Assembly (NCBI GenBank): GCA_029718625.1
Contig: CM056395.1
Location: 18,688,309-18,752,308 of the forward strand
Source of the DNA: Synaphobranchus kaupii
Taxonomy: Eukaryota > Chordata > Actinopteri > Anguilliformes > Synaphobranchidae
DNA length: 64,000 nt
Reading direction: 5' to 3'
Shown: piece after piece, positions 50,201 through 63,400 of the stretch
How positions within the stretch are numbered: position 1 is the first letter of the stretch
Layout: each line of letters begins with the position of its first letter
The notes under the pieces: generated by a model
Database searches by the model: none
Told to the model about the DNA's origin: nothing
Seen by the model: the letters and a program-made list of their open reading frames with translations, nothing else
Position numbers and translations under genes: made by a program

Positions 50201-53200
50201 CAGCAGCCCCCACTACAACTACAGCCCCCACTACAACTACAGCCCCCACCACAACAGCAGCACCCATTACCACTGCAGCCCCGACTACAACTACAGCCCC
50301 CACTACAACAGAAGCACCCACTACAACAGCAGCCCCCATTACGACTGCAGTTCCCACTACAACAGCAGCCCCCACTACATCTGGAGCCCCCACTACAACT
50401 GCAGCCCCCACTACAACAGCAGCCCCCACTACATCTGCAGCCCCCACTACAACAGCAGCACCCACTACAACAGCAGCCCCCACTACAACTGCAGCCCCGA
50501 CTACAACAGCAGTCCCCACTAGAAGTGCAGTCGCCACTACAACTGCAGCCCCCAGTACAACAGCAGCCCCCACTACAACTGCAGCCCCCACTACAACTGC
50601 AGCCCAGACTACAAGTGTAGCCCCCACTACAACAACAGCCACCACTACAACTGCAGCCCCCACTACAACAGCACCCCCCACTACAACTGCAGCCCCCACT
50701 ACAACAGCAGCCCCCACTACAACAGCAGCCCCCACTACAACTGCAGCCCCCACTACAACAGCAGCTCTTACTACAACTGCAGCCCCCACTACAACAGCAG
50801 CCCCCACTACAACTGGAGCCCCCACTACAACAGTAGCCACCACTACAAGTGCAGCCCCCACTACAACAGCAGCCCCCACTACAACAGCAACCCCGACTAC
50901 AACAGCAACCCCGACTACAACAGCAGCCCCCACTACAACAGCAACCCCGACTACAACTGCAGCCCCCACTACAACTGCAGCCCCCACTACAACAGCAGCC
51001 CCCACTACAACAGCAGCCCCCACTACAACTACAGCACCCACCACAACAGCAGCACCCATTACCACTGCAGCCCCGACTACAACTGCAGCCCCCACTACAA
51101 CAGAAGCACCCACTACAACAGCAGCCCCCACTACAACTGCAGCCCCCACTACAACAGAAGCACCCACTACGACTGCAGCCCCCACTACAACAGCAGCCCC
51201 CACTACATCTGGAGCCCCCACTACAACTGCAGCCCCAACTACAACAGCAGCCCCCACTACATCTGCAGCCCCCACTACAACAGCAGCACACACTACAACT
51301 GCAGCCCCCACTACGACAGCATCCTCCACTACAACTGCAGCCGCCACTACAACTGCAGCCCCCACTACAACTGCAACCCCCACTACAACAGCAGCACCCA
51401 CTACAACTGCAGCCCCCACTACAACAGCAGCACACACTACAACTGCAGCCCCCACTACAACAGCGTCCCCCACTACAACTGCAACCGCCACCACTACAAC
51501 TGCAGCCCCCACTACAACTGCAGCCCTCACTACAACAGCAGCCCCCACTACAACAGCAGCCCCCACTACAACTACAGCCCCCACCACAACAGCAGCACCC
51601 ATTACCACTGCAGCCCCGACTACAACTGCAGCCCCCACTACAACAGAAGCACCCACTACAACAGCAGCCCCCACTACAACTGCAGCCCCCACTACAACAG
51701 AAGCACCCACTACGACTGCAGCCCCCACTACAACAGCAGCCCCCACTACATCTGGAGCCCCCACTACAACTGCAGCCCCAACTACAACAGCAGCCCCCAC
51801 TACATCTGCAGCCCCCACTACAACTGCAGCCCCCACTACAACAGCAGCACACACTACAACAGCAGCCCCCACCACAACTGCAGCCCCCACTACAACTGCA
51901 GCCGCCACTACAACTGCAACCCCCACTACAACTGCAGCCCTCACTACAACAGCAGCCCGCACTACAACAGCAGCCCCCACTACAACAGCAGCCCCCACTA
52001 CAACAGCAGCCCCCACTACAACTACAGCCCCCACCACAACAGCAGCACCCATTACCACTGCAGCCCCGACTACAACTGCAGCCCCCACTACAACAGAAGC
52101 ACCCACTACAACAGCAGCCCCCACTACGACTGCAGTTCCCACTACAACAGCAGCCCCCACTACATCTGGAGCCCCCACTACAACTGCGGCCCCCACTACA
52201 ACAGCAGCCGCCACTACAACTGCAGCCCCCAGTACAACAGCAGCCCCCACTACAACTGCAGCCCCCACTACAACTGCAGCCCAGACTACAACTGTAGCCC
52301 CCACTACAACAACAGCCACCACTACAACTGCAGCCCCCACTACAACAGCACCCCCCACTACAACTGCAGCCCCCACTACAACAGCAGCCCCCACTACAAC
52401 AGCAGCCCCCACTACAACAGCAGCTCTTACTACAACTGCAGCCCCCACTACAACAGCAGTCCCCACTACAACTGGAGCCCCCACTACAACAGTAGCCACC
52501 ACTACAAGTGCAGCCCCCACTACAACAGCAGCCCCCACTACAACAGCAACCCCGACTACAACAGCAGCCCCCACTACAACAGCAACCCCGACTACAACTG
52601 CAGCCCCCACTACAACTGCAGCCCCCACTACAACAGCAGCCCCCACTACAACAGCAGCCCCCACTACAACTACAGCACCCACCACAACAGCAGCACCCAT
52701 TACCACTGCAGCCCCGACTACAACTGCAGCCCCCACTACAACAGAAGCACCCACTACAACAGCAGCCCCCACTACAACTGCAGCCCCCACTACAACAGAA
52801 GCACCCACTACGACTGCAGCCCCCACTACAACAGCAGCCCCCACTACATCTGGAGCCCCCACTACAACTGCAGCCCCAACTACAACAGCAGCCCCCACTA
52901 CATCTGCAGCCCCCACTACAACAGCAGCACACACTACAACTGCAGCCCCCACTACGACAGCATCCCCCACTACAACTGCAGCCGCCACTACAACTGCAGC
53001 CCCCACTACAACTGCAACCCCCACTACAACAGCAGCACCCACTACAACTGCAGCCCCCACTACAACAGCAGCACACACTACAACTGCAGCCCCCACTACA
53101 ACAGCGTCCCCCACTACAACTGCAGCCGCCACCACTACAACTGCAGCCCCCACTACAACTGCAGCCCTCACTACAACAGCAGCCCCCACTACAACAGCAG

Positions 53201-54033
53201 CCCCCACTACAACTACAGCCCCCACCACAACAGCAGCACCCATTACCACTGCAGCCCCGACTACAACTGCAGCCCCCACTACAACAGAAGCACCCACTAC
53301 AACAGCAGCCCCTACTACAACTGCAGCCCCCACTACAACAGAAGCACCCACTACGACTGCAGCCCCCACTACAACAGCAGCCCCCACTACATCTGGAGCC
53401 CCCACTACAACTGCAGCCCCAACTACAACAGCAGCCCCCACTACATCTGCAGCCCCCACTACAACTGCAGCCCCCACTACAACAGCAGCACACACTACAA
53501 CTGCAGCCCCCACTACGACAGCATCCCCCACTACAACTGCAGCCGCCACTACAACTGCAGCCCCCACTACAACTGCAGCCCTCACTACAACAGCAGCCCG
53601 CACTACAGCAGCCCCCACTACAACTACAGCCCCCACTACAACTGTAGCCCCCACTACAACAGAAGCACCCACTACAACAGCAGCCCCCACTACACCTGCA
53701 GCCCCCACTACAACTGCAGCCCCCACTACAACAGCAGCACCCACTACAACAGCAGCCCACAGTACAACTGCAGCTGCCACTACAACAACAGCCATCATTA
53801 CAACTGCAGCCCCCACTACAACAGCAGCCCCGACTACAACTATTGCCCCGACTACAACTGCAGCCCCCACTACAACTGCAGCTCCCACTACAACTTCAGC
53901 TCCTAATCCAACCGCAGAATCACCAGTCATTTCTTTCACGCTGGTGTTCATCTCCAGCGACACCTTCACACCTGACCTCGGAGATTCTTCCTCTGCGGCT
54001 TTTAAGAATAGAGCACAACAGCTCACGGACGTG
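47271..54033 (+). CDS. Mucin-like gene, giant PTS exon 3 (2254 codons), SEA part 3 to SEA part 1
   Basis: The acceptor ttttgtctag ends at 47270. The lead is the same SEA C-terminal half as in the previous giant exon. About 355 PTTTAA-type units follow. Many blocks are shared with exon 2 (the NPITTAAPTTTAPP, AVPTTNAAP and AQTTTVAPTTTTATTTT motifs) in related order, so the exons are copies of one ancestral array with different deletions. The end, APNPTAESPVISF to LTDV, starts SEA domain 3 at a phase-0 donor (54034). The exon is the shortest of the four. There are no stops in frame. Confidence 0.88.
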
Positions 54034-54229
54034 GTGAGTCTGAACCAACGAGCACAAAGAGAATACTCTTTCCCATAATTCTTTTCTTGTTTTTTCCTGT
54101 TTTTCGGAACAAGTCCACATGTATTTGTCAATGTGCAGTTGTTTTTCACCTTTGAAATGAATAGAATAAGATTTAAAAGAGTTGGAAATCCAGTTCTTTT
54201 AAAAAAAATAATCATACTTTTGTTTTCAG
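54034..54229 (+). other. Intron within SEA cassette 3 (phase 0)
   Basis: Donor GTGAGT at 54034, acceptor tttgttttcag ending 54229, 196 bp. It is the most diverged of the three copies, though by only a few bases. Confidence 0.85.
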
Positions 54230-54291
54230 CTTGAACCCTTCTTTAAACGGATTTATGTTTCCTTTGTCAAACTGATCATCTTAAGATTCAG
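54230..54291 (+). CDS. Mucin-like gene, 62-bp SEA micro-exon 3
   Basis: Same 20 codons plus AG as micro-exon 1, with the CTG Leu codon. Donor AG|GTAAGAG at 54292. Phases 0 in and 2 out. Confidence 0.88.
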
Positions 54292-54297
54292 GTAAGA

Positions 54298-54323
54298 GTG
54301 TGTGTGTGTGTGTGTGTGTGTGT
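54298..54323. repeat. (GT)13 next to the micro-exon 3 donor
   Basis: The shortest of the three GT tracts, at the equivalent position 6 bp past the donor. Confidence 0.95.
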
Positions 54324-54426
54324 TTGTACAAGTTGGAGTGTGTTTGTGTTTTTCATGGGTTTGTTATGAAACATGTCAACTCAGAAATCATAACCATGTT
54401 TGTTATACGAATATGTTTTTGTCTAG

Positions 54427-57400
54427 GAGTGGATCTGTAATCACTGATTCGAAGATGGTTTTCAATCCTTTAATGACTCTCAATAGTTCAAGTTCAGAAC
54501 CAGTACCCACTGATGCTGACTTGGCCAGCAACCTGGTAACTGCAGTGCAAAGCTCAAATGCCTCAGCGCTCAATATTGATTCCAGCTCTATTGAAGTCAC
54601 TAAAATTGCTGACAGCACTACAGCATCAGCCCCCACTACGACCACAGCTCCCACTACAACTGCAGCCCCCACTACAGCCCCCATTACAACAGCTGCCCTC
54701 ACTACACCTGCAGCCCCCACTACAACAGCAGCCCCCACTACAACAGCAGCCCCCACTACAACTGCAGCCCCCACTACAACAGCAGCCCCCACTACAACTG
54801 CAGCCCCCACTACAACTGCAGCTTCCACTACCACTGCAGCCCCCACTACAACAGAAGCACCCACTACGACTGCAAACCCTATTACAACTGCAGCCCCCAC
54901 TACAACAGCACCCCGCACTACAACTGCAGCCCCCACTACAACTGCAGCCCCCACTACAACAGCAGCTCCTACTATAACTGCAGCCCCCACTACAACTGGA
55001 GCCCCCACTACAACAGTAGCCACCACTACAAGTGCAGCCCCCACTACAACAGCAGCCCCCACTACAACAGCAGCCCCCACTACAACAGCAACCCCGACTA
55101 CAACTGCAGCCCCCACTACAACTGCAGCCTCCACTACAACAGCAGCCCCCACTACAACTGCAGTCCCGACTACAACTGCGGCCCCCACTACAAGAGCAGC
55201 ACCTACTACAACTGCAGCCCCCACTACAACAGCAACGCCCACTACAACTGCAGCCCCCAGTACAACTGCAGCCCCCACTACAACAGCAGCCCCCACTACA
55301 ACAGCAGCCCCCACTACAACTGCAGCCCCCACTACAACAGCAGCCCCCACTACAACTGCAGCCCCCACTACAACTGCAGCTTCCACTACCACTGCAGCCC
55401 CCACTACAACAGAAGCACCCACTACGACTGCAAACCCTATTACAACTGCAGCCCCCACTACAACAGCACCCCGCACTACAACTGCAGCCCCCACTACAAC
55501 TGCAGCCCCCACTACAACAGCAGCTCCTACTATAACTGCAGCCCCCACTACAACTGGAGCCCCCACTACAACAGTAGCCACCACTACAAGTGCAGCCCCC
55601 ACTACAACAGCAGCCCCCACTACAACAGCAGCCCCCACTACAACAGCAACCCCGACTACAACTGCAGCCCCCACTACAACTGCAGCCTCCACTACAACAG
55701 CAGCCCCCACTACAACTGCAGTCCCGACTACAACTGCGGCCCCCACTACAAGAGCAGCACCTACTACAACTGCAGCCCCCACTACAACAGCAACGCCCAC
55801 TACAACTGCAGCCCCCAGTACAACTGCAGCCCCCACTACAACAGCAGCCACGACTACAAGTGCAGCCCCCACTACAACAGCAGCCCCAACTACAACAGCA
55901 AACCCGACTACAACAGCAGCCCCCACTACAACAGCAACCCCGACTACAACTGCAGCCCCCACTACAACTGCAGCCCCCACTACAACAGCAGCCCCCACTA
56001 CAACTGCAGTCCCGACTACAAATGCGGCCCCCACTACAACAGCAGCCCCCACTACAACAGCAGCCCCCACTACAACTGCAGTCCCGACTACAACTGCAGC
56101 CCCCACTATAACAGCAGCCACCACTACAACTGCAGCCCCAACTACAACAGCAACCCCGACTACAACAGCAGCCCCCACTACAACAGCAATCCCGACTACA
56201 ACTGCAGCCCCCACTACAACTGCAGCCCCCACTACAACAGCAGCCCCCACTACAACAGCAGTCCCGACTACATCTGCGGCGCCCACTACAACAGCAGCCC
56301 CCACTACAACTGCAGTCCCGACTACAACTGCAGCCCCCACTATAACAGCAGCCACCACTACAACTGCAGCCCCCACTACAACAGCACCCCCCACTACAAC
56401 TGCAGCCCCCACTACAACAGCAGCCCCCACTACAACAGCAGTCCCCACTACAAGTGCAGCCGCCACTACAACTGCAGCCCCCAGTACAACAGCAGCCCCC
56501 ACTACAACTGCAGCCCCCACTACAACTGCAGCGCCCACTACAACTGCAGCCCAGACTACAACTGTAGCCCCCACTACAACAACAGCCACCAATACAACTG
56601 CAGCCCCCACTACAACAGCACCCCCCACTACAACTGCAGCCCCCACTACAACAGCAGCCCCCACTACAACAGCAGCCCCCACTACAACTGCAGACCCCAC
56701 TACAACAGCAGTCCCCACTACAACTGCAGCCGCCACTACAACTGCAGCCCCCAGTACAACAGCAACCCCCACTACAACTGCAGCCCCCACTACAACTGCA
56801 GCCCAGACTACAACTGTAGCCCCCACTACAACAATAGCCACCACTACAACTGCAGCCCCCACTACAACAGCAGCCCCCACTACAACAGCAGCCCCCACTA
56901 CAACTGCAGCCGCCACTATAACTGCAGCCCCCACTACAAGTGCAGGCCCGATTACAACTGCAGCCCCCACTACAACAGCAGCACACACTACAACTGCAGC
57001 CCCCACTACGACAGCATCCCCCACTACAACTGCAGCCGCCACTACAACTGCAGCCCCCACTACAACTGCAGCCGCCACTACAACTGCAACCCCCACTACA
57101 ACTGCAGCCCTCACTACAACAGCAGCCGCCACTACATCTGGAGCCCCCACTACAACTGCAGCCCACACTACAACAGCAGCCTCCACTACATCTGAACCCC
57201 CCACTACAACAGCATCACCCACGACAACTGCAGCCCCCACTACAACTGCAGCCCCGACTACAACTGTAGCCCCCACTACGACTGCAGCCCCCACTACAAC
57301 ATCAGCACCCACTACAAATGCAGCCCCCACTACAACAGCAGCCCCCACTACAACAGCAGCACCCACTACAACTGCAGCCCCGACTACAACTGCAGCCCCC

Positions 57401-60400
57401 ACTACAATTGCAGCTCCCACTACAACTGCAACCCCCACTACAACAGCAGCACCCACTACAACAGCAGCTCCTACTACAACTGCAGCCCCCACTACAACAG
57501 CAGCCCCCACTACAACTGGAGCCCCCACTACAACAGTAGCCACCACTACAAGTGCAGCCCCCACTACAACAGCAGCCCCCACTACAACAGCAACCCCGAC
57601 TACAACAGCAGCCCCCACTACAACAGCAACCCCGACTACAACTGCAGCCCCCACTACAACTGCAGCCCCCACTACAACAGCAGCCCCCACTACAACAGCA
57701 GCCCCCACTACAACTACAGCACCCACCACAACAGCAGCACCCATTACCACTGCAGCCCCGACTACAACTGCAGCCCCCACTACAACAGAAGCACCCACTA
57801 CAACAGCAGCCCCCACTACAACTGCAGCCCCCACTACAACAGCAGCCCCCACTACATCTGGAGCCCCCACTACAACAGTAGCCACCACTACAAGTGCAGC
57901 CCCCACTACAACAGCAGCCCCCACTACAACAGCAGCCCCCACTACAACAGCAACCCCGACTACAACTGCAGCCCCCACTACAACTGCAGTCCCCACTACA
58001 ACAGCAGCCCCCACTACAACAGCAGCCCCCACTACAACTACAGCACCCACCACAACAGCAGCACCCATTACCACTGCAGCCCCGACTACAACTGCAGCCC
58101 CCACTACAACAGAAGCACCCACTACAACAGCAGCCCCCACTACAACAGAAGCACCCACTACGACTGCAGCCCCCACTACAACAGCAGCCCCCACTACATC
58201 TGGAGCCCCCACTACAACTGCAGCCCCAACTACAACAGCAGCCCCCACTACATCTGCAGCCCCCACTACAACTGCAGCCCCCACTACGACAGCATCCTCC
58301 ACTACAACTGCAGCCGCCACTACAACTGCAACCCCCACTACAACAGCAGCACCCACTACAACTGCAGCCCCCACTACAACAGCAGCACACACTACAACTG
58401 CAGCCCCCACTACAACAGCGTCCCCCACTACAACTGCAGCCGCCACCACTACAACTGCAGCCCCCACTACAACTGCAGCCCTCACTACAACAGCAGCCCC
58501 CACTACAACAGCAGCCCCCACTACAACAGCAGCCCCCACTACAACTACAGCCCCCACCACAACAGCAGCAACCATTGCCACTGCAGCCCCGACTACAACT
58601 GCAGCCCCCACTACAACAGCAGCCCCCTCTACAACAGCAGCCCTCATTACAACTACAGCCCCCACCACAGCAGCAGCACCCATTACCACTGCAGCCCCCA
58701 CTACAACTCCAACCCCCACTACAACTGCAGCCCTCACTACAACAGCAGCCCGCACTACAACAGCAGCCCCCACTACAACAGCAGCCCCCACTACAACAGC
58801 AGCCCCCACCACAACTGCAGCCCCCACTACAACTGCAGCCGCCACTACAACTGCAACCCCCACTACAACTGCAGCCCTCACTACAACAGCAGCCCGCACT
58901 ACAACAGCAGCCCCCACTACAACAGCAGCCCCCACTACAACAGCAGCCCCCACTACAACTACAGCCCCCACTACAACTACAGCCCCCACCACAACAGCAG
59001 CACCCATTACCACTGCAGCCCCGACTACAACTGCAGCCCCCACTACAACAGAAGCACCCACTACAACAGCAGCCCCCACTACGACTGCAGTTCCCACTAC
59101 AACAGCAGCCCCCACTACATCTGGAGCCCCCACTACAACTGCAGCCCCCACTACAACAGCAGCCCCCACTACATCTGCAGCCCCCACTACAACAGCAGCA
59201 CCCACTACAACAGCAGCCCCCACTACAACTGCAGCCCCGACTACAACAGCAGTCCCCACTAGAAGTGCAGTCGCCAATACAACTGCAGCTCCCAGTACAA
59301 CAGCAGCCCCCACTACAACTGCAGCCCCCACTACAACTGCAGCCCCCACTACAACTGCAGCCCCCACTACAACTGCAGCCCAGACTACAAGTGTAGCCCC
59401 CACTACAACAACAGCCACCACTACAACTGCAGCCCCCACTACAACAGCACCCCCCACTACAACTACAGCCCCCACCACAACAGCAGCACCCATTACCACT
59501 GCAGCCCCGACTACAACTGCAGCCCCCACTACAACAGAAGCACCCACTACAACAGCAGCCCCCACTACAACTGCAACCCCCACTACAACAGCAGCACCCA
59601 CTACAACAGCAGCTCCTACTACAACTGCAGCCCCCACTACAACAGCAGCCCCCACTACAACTGGAGCCCCCACTACAACAGTAGCCACCACTACAAGTGC
59701 AGCCCCCACTACAACAGCAGCCCCCACTACAACAGCAACCCCGACTACAACAGCAGCCCCCACTACAACAGCAACCCCGACTACAACTGCAGCCCCCACT
59801 ACAACTGCAGCCCCCACTACAACAGCAGCCCCCACTACAACAGCAGCCCCCACTACAACTACAGCACCCACCACAACAGCAGCACCCATTACCACTGCAG
59901 CCCCGACTACAACTGCAGCCCCCACTACAACAGAAGCACCCACTACAACAGCAGCCCCCACTACAACTGCAGCCCCCACTACAACAGCAGCCCCCACTAC
60001 ATCTGGAGCCCCCACTACAACAGTAGCCACCACTACAAGTGCAGCCCCCACTACAACAGCAGCCCCCACTACAACAGCAGCCCCCACTACAACAGCAACC
60101 CCGACTACAACTGCAGCCCCCACTACAACTGCAGTCCCCACTACAACAGCAGCCCCCACTACAACAGCAGCCCCCACTACAACTACAGCACCCACCACAA
60201 CAGCAGCACCCATTACCACTGCAGCCCCGACTACAACTGCAGCCCCCACTACAACAGAAGCACCCACTACAACAGCAGCCCCCACTACAACAGAAGCACC
60301 CACTACGACTGCAGCCCCCACTACAACAGCAGCCCCCACTACATCTGGAGCCCCCACTACAACTGCAGCCCCAACTACAACAGCAGCCCCCACTACATCT

Positions 60401-63400
60401 GCAGCCCCCACTACAACTGCAGCCCCCACTACGACAGCATCCTCCACTACAACTGCAGCCGCCACTACAACTGCAACCCCCACTACAACAGCAGCACCCA
60501 CTACAACTGCAGCCCCCACTACAACAGCAGCACACACTACAACTGCAGCCCCCACTACAACAGCGTCCCCCACTACAACTGCAGCCGCCACCACTACAAC
60601 TGCAGCCCCCACTACAACTGCAGCCCTCACTACAACAGCAGCCCCCACTACAACAGCAGCCCCCACTACAACAGCAGCCCCCACTACAACTACAGCCCCC
60701 ACCACAACAGCAGCAACCATTGCCACTGCAGCCCCGACTACAACTGCAGCCCCCACTACAACAGCAGCCCCCTCTACAACAGCAGCCCTCATTACAACTA
60801 CAGCCCCCACCACAACAGCAGCACCCATTACCACTGCAGCCCCCACTACAACTCCAACCCCCACTACAACTGCAGCCCTCACTACAACAGCAGCCCGCAC
60901 TACAACAGCAGCCCCCACTACAACAGCAGCCCCCACTACAACAGCAGCCCCCACCACAACTGCAGCCCCCACTACAACTGCAGCCGCCACTACAACTGCA
61001 ACCCCCACTACAACTGCAGCCCTCACTACAACAGCAGCCCGCACTACAACAGCAGCCCCCACTACAACAGCAGCCCCCACTACAACAGCAGCCCCCACTA
61101 CAACTACAGCCCCCACTACAACTACAGCCCCCACCACAACAGCAGCACCCATTACCACTGCAGCCCCGACTACAACTGCAGCCCCCACTACAACAGAAGC
61201 ACCCACTACAACAGCAGCCCCCACTACGACTGCAGTTCCCACTACAACAGCAGCCCCCACTACATCTGGAGCCCCCACTACAACTGCAGCCCCCACTACA
61301 ACAGCAGCCCCCACTACATCTGCAGCCCCCACTACAACAGCAGCACCCACTACAACAGCAGCCCCCACTACAACTGCAGCCCCGACTACAACAGCAGTCC
61401 CCACTAGAAGTGCAGTCGCCAATACAACTGCAGCCCCCAGTACAACAGCAGCCCCCACTACAACTGCAGCCCCCACTACAACTGCAGCCCCCACTACAAC
61501 TGCAGCCCCCACTACAACTGCAGCCCAGACTACAAGTGTAGCCCCCACTACAACAACAGCCACCACTACAACTGCAGCCCCCACTACAACAGCACCCCCC
61601 ACTACAACTACAGCCCCCACCACAACAGCAGCACCCATTACCACTGCAGCCCCGACTACAACTGCAGCCCCCACTACAACAGAAGCACCCACTACAACAG
61701 CAGCCCCCACTACAACTGCAACCCCCACTACAACAGCAGCACCCACTACAACTGCAGCCCCCACTACAACAGCAGCTCTTACTACAACTGCAGCCCCCAC
61801 TACAACAGCAGCCCCCACTACAACAGCAGCCCCCACTACAACTACAGCCCCCACCACAACAGCAGCACCCATTACCACTGCAGCCCCGACTACAACTGCA
61901 GCCCCCACTACAACAGAAGCACCCACTACAACAGCAGCCCCCACTACAACTGCAGCCCCCACTACAACAGAAGCACCCACTACGACAGCAGCCCCCACTA
62001 CAACAGCAACCCCGACTACAACTGCAGCCCCCACTACAACTGCAGCCCCCACTACAACAGCAGCCCCCACTACAACAGCAGCCCCCACTACAACTACAGC
62101 ACCCACCACAACAGCAGCACCCATTACCACTGCAGCCCCGACTACAACTGCAGCCCCCACTACAACAGAAGCACCCACTACAACAGCAGCCCCCACTACA
62201 ACTGCAGCCCCCACTACAACAGAAGCACCCACTACGACTGCAGCCCCCACTACAACAGCAGCCCCCACTACATCTGGAGCCCCCACTACAACTGCAGCCC
62301 CAACTACAACAGCAGCCCCCACTACATCTGCAGCCCCCACTACAACAGCAGCACACACTACAACTGCAGCCCCCACTACGACAGCATCCTCCACTACAAC
62401 TGCAGCCGCCACTACAACTGCAGCCCCCACTACAACTGCAACCCCCACTACAACAGCAGCACCCACTACAACTGCAGCCCCCACTACAACAGCAGCTCTT
62501 ACTACAACTGCAGCCCCCACTACAACAGCAGCCCCCACTACAACTGGAGCCCCCACTACAACAGTAGCCACCACTACAAGTGCAGCCCCCACTACAACAG
62601 CAGCCCCCACTACAACAGCAACCCCGACTACAACAGCAGCCCCCACTACAACAGCAACCCCGACTACAACTGCAGCCCCCACTACAACTGCAGCCCCCAC
62701 TACAACAGCAGCCCCCACTACAACAGCAGCCCCCACTACAACTACAGCACCCACCACAACAGCAGCACCCATTACCACTGCAGCCCCGACTACAACTGCA
62801 GCCCCCACTACAACAGAAGCACCCACTACAACAGCAGCCCCCACTACAACTGCAGCCCCCACTACAACAGAAGCACCCACTACGACTGCAGCCCCCACTA
62901 CAACAGCAGCCCCCACTACATCTGGAGCCCCCACTACAACTGCAGCCCCAACTACAACAGCAGCCCCCACTACATCTGCAGCCCCCACTACAACAGCAGC
63001 ACACACTACAACTGCAGCCCCCACTACGACAGCATCCTCCACTACAACTGCAGCCGCCACTACAACTGCAGCCCCCACTACAACTGCAACCCCCACTACA
63101 ACAGCAGCACCCACTACAACTGCAGCCCCCACTACAACAGCAGCACACACTACAACTGCAGCCCCCACTACAACAGCGTCCCCCACTACAACTGCAACCG
63201 CCACCACTACAACTGCAGCCCCCACTACAACTGCAGCCCTCACTACAACAGCAGCCCCCACTACAACAGCAGCCCCCACTACAACTACAGCCCCCACCAC
63301 AACAGCAGCACCCATTACCACTGCAGCCCCGACTACAACTGCAGCCCCCACTACAACAGAAGCACCCACTACAACAGCAGCCCCCACTACAACTGCAGCC

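Larger units (their letters stand above)
53920..54613 (+). other. SEA domain cassette 3
   Basis: Pieces at 53920-54033, 54230-54291 and 54427-54613. It has the same residues as cassettes 1 and 2, again with G-S-V-I-T and both N-glycosylation sequons. The intron differs slightly (aaaaaaataatcatacttttg before the acceptor). Confidence 0.85.

Noticed and set aside
37417..54613. The three cassettes as a pure assembly duplication artefact
   Set aside because: The copies differ in GT tract length, intron A-runs, one synonymous codon and in the adjoining repeat arrays, so they are real separate copies, although total copy number in such repeats may still be wrong.
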